25,793 nt of DNA from Candidatus Peregrinibacteria bacterium CG_4_10_14_0_2_um_filter_43_11 (lineage in GTDB: Bacteria > Patescibacteriota > Gracilibacteria > UM-FILTER-43-11). How positions within the stretch are numbered: the stretch's first letter is position 1; every line of letters begins with the position of its first letter. A program made the position numbers and the translations under genes. Below are positions 1 through 6,324 of the stretch, piece by piece. Under the pieces are notes generated by a model. It did not search any database. It was given only the letters and a program-made list of their open reading frames with translations, and had not been told where the DNA came from. The stretch is from contig PFOK01000029.1 of NCBI GenBank assembly GCA_002792495.1, positions 1-25,793 on the forward strand. The letters run 5' to 3'.

Positions 1-173
1 TCATTGAGTTTGTGAAGGTCGTTTTTTTCTGACATTTCAATGCCGATTGTCGCGTAGATTCGGTTCTCGTAATGATGGGTGGTGTAGTAACGGCTGAATA
101 TGGCAAAAAATGTCTGGCCAAGCATGATCAGGATAATGAGGAAAATGAAGTAAAGCTGGTGGGTAGTTTTCAT
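1..173 (-). CDS. Partial hypothetical membrane-anchored protein (N-terminal 57 residues)
   Basis: An open frame starts with ATG at 173 on the minus strand and runs off the left edge without a stop, so only the N-terminus is visible. Residues about 7-27 are a strongly hydrophobic stretch (LYFIFLIILIMLG and following) that would serve as an uncleaved membrane anchor or signal peptide. A Tyr/His-rich segment follows (RYYTTHHYENRIY). It lies 60 bases downstream of the TPR gene in the same orientation and may share its transcript. No Shine-Dalgarno sequence is visible. I do not recognise the family. The layout could suit a sensor or another anchored extracytoplasmic protein, but that is a guess. 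Confidence 0.55.
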   Translation of the reverse strand, partial: MKTTHQLYFIFLIILIMLGQTFFAIFSRYYTTHHYENRIYATIGIEMSEKNDLHKLN

Positions 174-215
174 AATATTAATTACCGATGGGAAAACCAA
201 TGGGTAAGGCAATTG

Positions 216-231
216 GTTCCACAATTGGAAC
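216..231 (-). repeat. Short perfect hairpin after the TPR gene
   Basis: GTTCCA, loop CAAT, TGGAAC forms a 6-bp stem directly after the TPR stop codon. No T-run follows, so it is not a canonical intrinsic terminator. It may mark the mRNA end or an intercistronic structure before the partial gene. Confidence 0.35.
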
Positions 232-233
232 GA

Positions 234-1715
234 TTAGTTTTTAAGTAATTCATTATAACGTTCGGCCGCCTGTCTTCCTATCGAACCGTTTTGATCCAGA
301 TCATAGGCTTTTTGATAGGCCGTTATGGCTTTTTCATTCTTTTTCATTTTTTCGTATAATTTACCCTGATTCAAATAAACCGCCGCAAGACTTGGATCGA
401 TCGCGATCGCTTTGTTTAAATTCACTTCCGATTCGGTATAATTTCCGTTGCCCAATTGTGCCCAGCCGAGCAGATTGTAGGCCATGGCGTTTTCCGGAAA
501 AGCGAGGATGGCAAGTTCCGCAAGTTTTAAGGCTTCATCGGGGTTGCTCAAGAAATCGAGATAAATCCATATGGGTTTTACAAAAGCGGAAACTTCCTGC
601 TTGTTGGCTTCGAGGATTTCTTTGTACATTTTTACCGCCGATTCATAATCCTTTTTTTCCATGTACAAATCCGCGAGTTTTTGTTTGACAACTACCTGCG
701 GTTCAAATTGGTTGTTGAGCGCGTAATTGAAGTAAAAAATAGCTTTTTCAAAATCTCCGAGTTCCTGATGGGTGGTTCCCAAAAAATATTGGGTGGCCGG
801 CCATTCGGGATCAATTTCATAAGCGCGTTCAAACGAAGTGAGGGCAAAATACGGTTTTTCTAAATTCAGATAAGCAAACCCAAGAAGAATCCAGGCGTCA
901 CGCAGGTCATTTCGGGAGCGAAGGACTTCTTTTAATTTAAATATGGCCAATTCGTAATCGGTGTTCTGATTGAGCGCACGGGCGAGCAATTCCGATAAAT
1001 ACAGAGGATCTGCGGCCTGAGCGAATTCAAACTCGCGGTAAGCGCTCATTATTTTTTCGATTTTTTCCGCCAAAGATAGAAAAGGGGATTTGGCCTGAGC
1101 CTGTTTGAGTAATTTTTTCGCTTCGTCATATTCATTGAAAAGAATATGAATCAGAGCCCGATCATAATCAAGACGGGGGTCGGTAGTAATGGTGGAAGCC
1201 AGTTCATCCAAAGTGACCTTCGCCTCTTCAAAGGCGCCTTGTTTGAGGGCGATTTGAGCCGAAAAATAACGTGCCTCCGTGTTCTGCGGATCGAGGATTA
1301 GAATGGTATCGACATTGCGACGCGCTTTTTCGTACTCCCCAAGGGCAAAGTTGGTATCGAACAATTTAAAATAAGGTGCCGAACGTTTGGGTTCCAGATT
1401 CGACGCTTTGACGTATTCGTTGGCCGCGAACGTTAAAAACCCACGGGTGAAAAAATAATCCCCCTTTTCCATCCGTTCATCGTATGAAAGGTTTTGTCCA
1501 TCATCCACTGCCGTGACTTCAACCGATTTTTTCGCGGGTTTGTTTTTGACGGCGTTGAGTTTATCGGATCCTGTTTCTTTAAAATGAACGAAGATCTGTT
1601 TGACTTTTTGCACATTGAGCTCGCTGAACGGAATGCCTTGTTGCTTTGCACCGTAAGCAACTCCCACTAATAGAGCGAGGAAAATAGCGGCCAAAATGGC
1701 AAAGAATTTACGCAT
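234..1715 (-). CDS. Membrane-anchored tetratricopeptide-repeat (TPR) protein
   Basis: This 493-residue protein has an N-terminal hydrophobic segment (about residues 4-22, after MRKFF), either a membrane anchor or an uncleaved signal. A charged Lys-rich linker follows to about residue 75. From about residue 80 to the end there are roughly ten consecutive TPR-type helix pairs, recognisable from repeated patterns such as GDYFFTRGFLTFAANEYVKA, GEYEKARRNVDTILILDP, GDFEKAIFYFNYAL, GNYTESEVNLNKAIAIDP and NEKAITAYQKAYDLD. TPR solenoids bind other proteins, so a scaffold or assembly role at the outer face of the membrane is likely, but the partner is unknown. The gene lies 68 bases downstream of ruvC on the same strand. 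There is no Shine-Dalgarno sequence before the ATG. The TPR fold is secure; the function is not. Confidence 0.85.
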   Translation of the reverse strand: MRKFFAILAAIFLALLVGVAYGAKQQGIPFSELNVQKVKQIFVHFKETGSDKLNAVKNKPAKKSVEVTAVDDGQNLSYDERMEKGDYFFTRGFLTFAANEYVKASNLEPKRSAPYFKLFDTNFALGEYEKARRNVDTILILDPQNTEARYFSAQIALKQGAFEEAKVTLDELASTITTDPRLDYDRALIHILFNEYDEAKKLLKQAQAKSPFLSLAEKIEKIMSAYREFEFAQAADPLYLSELLARALNQNTDYELAIFKLKEVLRSRNDLRDAWILLGFAYLNLEKPYFALTSFERAYEIDPEWPATQYFLGTTHQELGDFEKAIFYFNYALNNQFEPQVVVKQKLADLYMEKKDYESAVKMYKEILEANKQEVSAFVKPIWIYLDFLSNPDEALKLAELAILAFPENAMAYNLLGWAQLGNGNYTESEVNLNKAIAIDPSLAAVYLNQGKLYEKMKKNEKAITAYQKAYDLDQNGSIGRQAAERYNELLKN

Positions 1716-1783
1716 GAATTCAATCTAAAATTAAAAAACACAAGCTGGGATCATTTTAGGATAAGTTTTGCATTAACACCAAT

Positions 1784-2290
1784 CTAATTTTCATTTTTTA
1801 TGCCTGTTTGTTTTGTGTGGAACAAGCGCGCGGTACAGATCGCTATACCCAATGCGTCCGCCGCATCATCCGACCTGGGAATTCCGGAGAGATTCAGCAG
1901 GCGTTTTATCATTTCCTGCATTTGTATTTTGTCGGCCTGACCGTATCCGCAAATGTTGTTCTTGATTTGAAGAGGAGTCATTTCGAAAAGCGGAATATTG
2001 TGTGCAAAGATGGACTCCAAAAGCACTCCACGGGCATGCGCAACCTTGATGGCATTGGTCACATTTTTTGCGAAAAAAAGCTCTTCCACACCCGCCGCAT
2101 CTGGCTGAATTGTTCTGACCAAATCATCGCAATCCTCTTTGATGCTGTGTAGGCGTTCTTCCAATGACAAACCCGCCGGCGTTTTGATCACCCCGCAATC
2201 GACAAAAATGTGCTTGTCTCCATCACTTTTTATCACCCCAAACCCGATGGTGGCAAGCCCGGGATCGATGCCCAGGAAAATTTTTTCCAT
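1784..2290 (-). CDS. ruvC: Crossover junction endodeoxyribonuclease RuvC
   Basis: RuvC cuts Holliday junctions during recombination and repair, working with the RuvAB helicase. The 168-residue length is normal. The four catalytic acidic residues of the family are visible: D9 in GIDPG, E69 in GVEELFFAKN, and D142 and D145 in SDDAADALGIA. The ARGVLL segment after the second motif is also typical. The open frame continues upstream to 2350, but the RuvC fold begins at MEKIFLGIDPG, so I place the start at the ATG at 2290. Just upstream, GGTGAT could act as a weak ribosome-binding site. The same bases also form an extended -10-like element (TGATAGAAT), which would make the mRNA nearly leaderless. 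ruvA and ruvB are not in the window. Confidence 0.93.
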   Translation of the reverse strand: MEKIFLGIDPGLATIGFGVIKSDGDKHIFVDCGVIKTPAGLSLEERLHSIKEDCDDLVRTIQPDAAGVEELFFAKNVTNAIKVAHARGVLLESIFAHNIPLFEMTPLQIKNNICGYGQADKIQMQEMIKRLLNLSGIPRSDDAADALGIAICTARLFHTKQTGIKNEN

Positions 2291-2307
2291 CGATATGATT
2301 CTATCAC

Positions 2308-2329
2308 CACTCACAAACATGTGCGAGTG
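2308..2329. promoter_or_regulatory. Inverted repeat next to the ruvC start
   Basis: CACTC (2308-2312) and GAGTG (2325-2329) form a 5-bp inverted repeat with a 12-base spacer. It lies immediately upstream of the extended -10-like element TGATAGAAT (minus strand, 2298-2306). It could be an operator. Its half-sites recall the inner part of the HrcA operator CIRCE, but the spacing (12, not 9) and outer bases do not fit. Confidence 0.25.
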
Positions 2330-2363
2330 AAACAAGCCGGATATACTCATTAAAGCAAAAGAA

Positions 2364-2514
2364 CCACGGCCTTACGGCTATGGCATTATCCAGGATCAAG
2401 CTTCGCTTGCGCCCTGTCCTCCTGATCCCGGCTCTCAATATACTGCCTGATATAGCTGAAATAGTATAATCCCATTCGTCATTTCGACCCGCCTGAAACA
2501 GGTGGGGAAGAAAT
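2364..2514. repeat. Cluster of three intergenic hairpins between hrcA and ruvC
   Basis: The 442-base gap between ruvC (2290) and hrcA (2733) has no convincing ORF. It holds three successive stem-loops. The first is CCA..GCC-TTAC-GGC..TGG at about 2364-2383. The second is CAAGC-TTC-GCTTG at 2397-2409, flanked by GGATCA/TGATCC. The third is a longer imperfect hairpin at 2481-2514, with inner arms CCCGCCTG/CAGGTGGG around an AAA loop and outer arms ATTTC/GAAAT. The third resembles dispersed palindromic intergenic repeats of the GTCATTTCGAC...GAAGAAATCC type seen in many bacterial genomes. Bases 2520-2732 are A/T-rich with nothing I can name. Confidence 0.5.
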
Positions 2515-2732
2515 CCCTTTGCCCACTATTTCCTTTAAAATAGGCAGTGATGATATTGTGTCATTTTATTTTGATTTAGCTATATTATTTTAATAAAAAA
2601 AGTTCTGTAAATCCAAATGCGATTATCCGGAGCAATGGTATTGTTAAGATTTTATTTTTTATTAATAAAAACATATCCTACAATTTGTAATTAGAAATCT
2701 AAAATTGATTCAGATCGTATCCACTTGCCATG

Positions 2733-3440
2733 TCAATCGCTTAAAAATTCCAAGCTCGCCTTGAGCGCAGCCACGCTGTAGGCATAATCCATACGGGTGG
2801 ATCCGAGTATCCCCAATATTCCCTTAAAGCCATTGTACGAATAGGGGATAGCCAAAAGGCTACAGCTCTGGAACTCGGGTAAAATATTTTCTTCCCCAAT
2901 GTAAACAATGCCTTCCTCGCTGATTTCGATTTCATTCAAAAGATTATAAAGATCGCCCTCGAGCCTTTCGACAATGCGCGTTGTTTTTTGGGGATCCCGC
3001 GAAAATTCGGGTTTTTTAAGAATATTACCGATCCCTAAATAAAAAACACGTTCCACTTCGGGTAATGTCGCAAAACTGACATTGCGTGTCGCGATGGAGA
3101 GAATACCAACGATGTCGTAGAGTTTTTCTTTCGCGATTTCCAGTGATCGTTCGTAACGGATTCTAGAAAGGTCCTGACGGACACGATTAATGAGCGGACG
3201 ATCCGGCTGTATTTGATCGACGAGTAAACGATAAGCCTGCCCTGTAGGAACACGCCCTGCAGAAGTGTGTGGCTGTGTGATGTAGCCCTCTTCTTCCAGC
3301 AAGGCCATCTCGTTACGAATGGTGGCCGGAGACACGTTGAATGCGTAGGTTTCGTAAATGTGCTTTGACCCCACAGGAATTCCCGTTTTCACAAAAACCT
3401 CTATGATGGCCTCCAGAATTTTTTGTTGGCGCGGATCCAT
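2733..3440 (-). CDS. hrcA: Compact HrcA-type heat-inducible transcription repressor
   Basis: HrcA represses chaperone operons by binding CIRCE operators. Residues 1-75 match the family's N-terminal winged helix closely: RQQKILEAIIEVFVKTGIPVGSKHIYE, then SPATIRNEMALLEEEGYITQPHTSAGRVPT. The C-terminus (GILGILGSTRMDYAYSVAALKASLEFL) matches the family C-terminal signature. At 235 residues it is about 100 shorter than the usual 330-350. Both ends are intact, so the loss is in the middle, where the inserted dimerisation domain normally sits within the GAF-like fold. The ATG at 3440 is preferred over an in-frame TTG at 3446. A strong promoter lies just upstream. No dnaK, grpE, groEL or CIRCE element is in the window. 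The gene follows secA on the same strand. Confidence 0.85.
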   Translation of the reverse strand: MDPRQQKILEAIIEVFVKTGIPVGSKHIYETYAFNVSPATIRNEMALLEEEGYITQPHTSAGRVPTGQAYRLLVDQIQPDRPLINRVRQDLSRIRYERSLEIAKEKLYDIVGILSIATRNVSFATLPEVERVFYLGIGNILKKPEFSRDPQKTTRIVERLEGDLYNLLNEIEISEEGIVYIGEENILPEFQSCSLLAIPYSYNGFKGILGILGSTRMDYAYSVAALKASLEFLSD

Positions 3441-3466
3441 TAGCAATCTTGTAAGTTGTCTGCCAA

Positions 3467-3496
3467 ATTATCGCAAAAAAGGGGAGGGGATGTCAA
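3467..3496 (-). promoter_or_regulatory. Promoter of hrcA
   Basis: On the minus strand there is a perfect -35 TTGACA (3491-3496), an 18-base spacer and a -10 GATAAT (3467-3472) preceded by TGC, an extended -10. The predicted transcription start near 3460 gives a leader of about 20 bases to the ATG at 3440. It means hrcA can be transcribed independently of secA. Confidence 0.65.
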
Positions 3497-3499
3497 TGT

Positions 3500-3531
3500 T
3501 ACAACACTCAGTGCTACACTGCTACAGTACC
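3500..3531. repeat. Degenerate 8-bp tandem repeat upstream of hrcA
   Basis: On the minus strand this reads as consecutive octamers GTACTGTA, GCAGTGTA, GCACTGAG, TGTTGTAA, with consensus close to GCACTGTA. It also contains the inverted repeat CAGTG-CTA-CACTG (3509-3521). A related array occurs at 9509-9535 upstream of mltG. Confidence 0.5.
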
Positions 3532-3547
3532 CCAGAAGATACTATTT

Positions 3548-6187
3548 TTATTTTCCGCAACATTTCTTGTATTTTTTTCCGCTTCCGCAAGAGCAATCGT
3601 CGTTTCGTCCCACTTTCGTTTCGTTGTGAATGGTCGTTCCGCCTATAACACGTCCGGCCACGGCTTCTTCAACCGATTTGCGTTTGATCAAAGTCGATTC
3701 TGTGGCGCTGTTTTCAATCGCGTCCCGGTTGGTACGCATCTGAGCCATGTTCATTTCGTTTCCTCCCGCAAATTGCTGAGCCGGCATTTCGATATTGATC
3801 TGAACTTTGAATAGCGTGTTGATGACATTGTGCTGAATGGATGCCAGCAGTTTTTTTAGAGTGACGAAGGCTTCTTGCTTGTATTCAATTAAAGGATCGC
3901 GCTGTCCATACCCTCGCAATGCCACACTTTCGCGCAATTGGGTCATTTGATCGATGTGTTCCATCCAGAGAGTGTCGATCACGTGGAGTAAAACGCGTTT
4001 TTCCACATCCCGTAATACCAGTGGATCCGGCAACGCGCTTTCTTTGGCCTGATATTCCGAATAAAGCAAGTTGCCGACCATTTCGATGATTTCTTCCGCT
4101 GTATCCAATTGTTCGATGTCCTGAACGGTCAGTTTTTGACTGTGATGGGGGAGCAATGCACTGATGCCGTCGGCAATGGCCTCAAAGCCCCACTCGCTGG
4201 CATTTTGCCCAGCGGTGTGTAAAAGCACCAATTGTTTGGCTTCGGATTTCATCATCTCCGTGATTTCTTCTTTGATTTCTTCCGCTTCCAGCACTCTCAG
4301 ACGACGTTTGTAAATGATTTCCCTGTGTTTATTCATCACATCATCGTATTCCAGAATGTGCTTGCGGATGTCGAAATTATGGCCTTCCACACGCTTCTGC
4401 GCCTGCTCGATACTGCGGCTGATGAGCGGATTTTTGATGGGCATGTCATCCGGCAATCCGAGTTTTTCCATCATGCCTTTGATACGATCCGAACCAAAAA
4501 GGCGCATCAGGCTGTCGTCCATCGACACATAAAAACGACTGATTCCCGGGTCGCCCTGACGTCCGGCACGACCACGCAACTGATTGTCGATACGGCGGGA
4601 TTCATGGCGTTCGCTTCCTAAAATAACCAATCCTCCCAGCTCCTTAACCCCTTCGCCTAACTTGATATCCGTTCCGCGCCCCGCCATATTGGTGGCAATG
4701 GTCACCGCTCCTTTTTGGCCGGCTCTGGAAATGATTTCCGCTTCACGTTCGTGATGTTTTGCGTTGAGCACTTCGTGTTCTATCCCCACCTTCTTGAGCA
4801 TTTTGGAAAGCATTTCCGACCGTTCTACCGAAATTGTTCCCACAAGCACCGGCTGCCCCTTGCGATAATATTCCTTGATTGCCTCCGTGATGGCCATGAA
4901 TTTACCCCGCTCGCTTTTAAAAATCAAATCCGCCATGTCATTGCGAGAAATCGGTTTATTGGTGGGCATCACAATTGTCACCAAGCCATAGATTTTATAG
5001 AATTCTTCCTCCTCCGTTTTGGCTGTACCCGTCATGCCGGAAAGCTTTTTATACAAGCGGAAGTAGTTCTGAAACGTGATGGTGGCCAGGGTTCTGCTCT
5101 CACGCTTCACTTCCACATTTTCCTTTGCTTCAATGGCCTGATGCAATCCATCGCTATAACGACGTCCGGGCATGAGACGACCCGTAAATTCATCCACAAT
5201 GAGGATTTCCCCCTCTTTGATGACATAATCGATATCCAATTTAAAAATGCTTTTTGCTTTAAGTGCCTGTTCAATATGATGGACTTCCATGAAGCCGCTT
5301 TCGGTATAGATATTTTCCACTCCCAAAAGTTGTTCCATTTTGGCGATTCCTTTTTCCGTTAGCGTTGCCGCACGCGCCTTTTCGTCGATCACATAATCCG
5401 TTTCGGCCACCAATTGATTGATGAGATGAGCGTATTCGATATATTTTTTGGTCGATTCTTCCGCGGCGGCGGAAATGATGAGTGGAGTACGCGCTTCGTC
5501 GATCAAAATGGAATCCACTTCATCCACAATCGCAAAATTGAGCCCCCGTTGAACACGGCTTTCAAGCGAAGTGGTCATGTTGTCACGCAGGTAATCGAAT
5601 CCGAATTCATTGTTCGTTCCATAGGTGATGTCGGCCAGATACGCTTCTTTTCGATCTTCGGGGGAAATGCCATGAACAACCACACCGGTTTTCAATCCCA
5701 GATACTCGTAAAGTACCCCCATCCATTCCGCATCACGTCCGGCCAAATAATCGTTGACGGTGACCAGATGAACTCCTTTGCCGGACAACGCGTTTAAATA
5801 AAGGGTGATGGCGGCAACCAAGGTTTTTCCTTCTCCTGTTTTCATTTCCGCTATTTTTCCCTCATGCAATGTAATCGCGCCGATGAGCTGACAATCGAAA
5901 GGAATCATTTCCCAAGTTTTTTCTTCTTTTCCAAGATCGTATTTTTTGCCCATCAAACGACGACAGGCATTTTTAACCACCGCGAACCCCTCTACCAATA
6001 AATCATCCAGACTCTCACCGTTTTGAAAACGTTTCCTGAATTCATCCGTCTTTTTTTTGAGCGCCTCTTCGGAAAGCGACTGAAATTCAATTTCTTTTTT
6101 ATTGATTTCCTCAACCCTGACTCTCTTTTTTTTAAGTTCTTTTTCGTTCGCATCTCCAATGATTTTGTTGATAATGGCGGTTAACAT
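3548..6187 (-). CDS. secA: Protein translocase subunit SecA
   Basis: SecA is the ATPase motor that pushes preproteins through SecYEG. This 879-residue copy is complete. It has nucleotide-binding domain 1 with Walker A MKTGEGKTLVA, the DEAD-type VDEVDSILIDEARTPLIIS, and the TYGTNNEFGFDYLRDN motif. The preprotein cross-linking domain follows, then nucleotide-binding domain 2 (TNMAGRGTDIKLGEGV, LRGRAGRQGDPG) and the helical scaffold and wing domains. The C-terminal zinc-binding tail (GRNDDCSCGSGKKYKKCCGK, with the C-x-C...CC pattern) interacts with SecB or ribosomes in other species. The open frame extends to 6241, but that extension lies inside the secA promoter. The start is therefore set at the ATG at 6187, giving MLTAIINKIIGDANEKE. 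No Shine-Dalgarno sequence is present. Confidence 0.97.
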   Translation of the reverse strand: MLTAIINKIIGDANEKELKKKRVRVEEINKKEIEFQSLSEEALKKKTDEFRKRFQNGESLDDLLVEGFAVVKNACRRLMGKKYDLGKEEKTWEMIPFDCQLIGAITLHEGKIAEMKTGEGKTLVAAITLYLNALSGKGVHLVTVNDYLAGRDAEWMGVLYEYLGLKTGVVVHGISPEDRKEAYLADITYGTNNEFGFDYLRDNMTTSLESRVQRGLNFAIVDEVDSILIDEARTPLIISAAAEESTKKYIEYAHLINQLVAETDYVIDEKARAATLTEKGIAKMEQLLGVENIYTESGFMEVHHIEQALKAKSIFKLDIDYVIKEGEILIVDEFTGRLMPGRRYSDGLHQAIEAKENVEVKRESRTLATITFQNYFRLYKKLSGMTGTAKTEEEEFYKIYGLVTIVMPTNKPISRNDMADLIFKSERGKFMAITEAIKEYYRKGQPVLVGTISVERSEMLSKMLKKVGIEHEVLNAKHHEREAEIISRAGQKGAVTIATNMAGRGTDIKLGEGVKELGGLVILGSERHESRRIDNQLRGRAGRQGDPGISRFYVSMDDSLMRLFGSDRIKGMMEKLGLPDDMPIKNPLISRSIEQAQKRVEGHNFDIRKHILEYDDVMNKHREIIYKRRLRVLEAEEIKEEITEMMKSEAKQLVLLHTAGQNASEWGFEAIADGISALLPHHSQKLTVQDIEQLDTAEEIIEMVGNLLYSEYQAKESALPDPLVLRDVEKRVLLHVIDTLWMEHIDQMTQLRESVALRGYGQRDPLIEYKQEAFVTLKKLLASIQHNVINTLFKVQINIEMPAQQFAGGNEMNMAQMRTNRDAIENSATESTLIKRKSVEEAVAGRVIGGTTIHNETKVGRNDDCSCGSGKKYKKCCGK

Positions 6188-6212
6188 TGTATTTTTTATT
6201 AAGGCGATAGGC

Positions 6213-6241
6213 ATTATAATGACTATGTGCTCAATTGACAA
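6213..6241 (-). promoter_or_regulatory. secA promoter
   Basis: On the minus strand there is a -35 TTGTCA (6236-6241), a 17-base spacer and a perfect -10 TATAAT (6213-6218). Transcription would start near 6206, giving a leader of about 18 bases to the ATG at 6187 and ruling out the upstream in-frame starts. The -35 overlaps, base for base, the -35 of the divergent gene at 6325. Confidence 0.8.
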
Positions 6242-6264
6242 ACAAAAGCTATTTTTGCTACATT
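6235..6264 (+). promoter_or_regulatory. Promoter of the FecR/Ig-like surface protein gene
   Basis: On the plus strand there is a perfect -35 TTGACA (6235-6240), an 18-base spacer and a -10 TACATT (6259-6264) preceded by TGC (extended -10). The predicted leader is about 54 bases. It shares bases 6236-6240 with the divergent secA -35, so two polymerases could not occupy both at once. Confidence 0.65.
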
Positions 6265-6324
6265 TTAAGTCATGATAAAAGCAAAAACTTCATTTTTTGT
6301 CTTTAGTTCTTAAAATCATTTCAA

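Noticed and set aside
2308..2329. CACTC-N12-GAGTG near ruvC as a CIRCE operator for the nearby HrcA
   Set aside because: CIRCE needs TTAGCACTC-N9-GAGTGCTAA. The spacing is 12 and the outer bases do not match. The CACTCAGTGCTA stretch at 3506-3516 fails too, having no spacer.
6188..6241. Longer secA N-terminus starting at 6241
   Set aside because: Those codons overlap the -35 and -10 boxes of the secA promoter, so they cannot be in the mRNA. SecA homology begins at the ATG at 6187.
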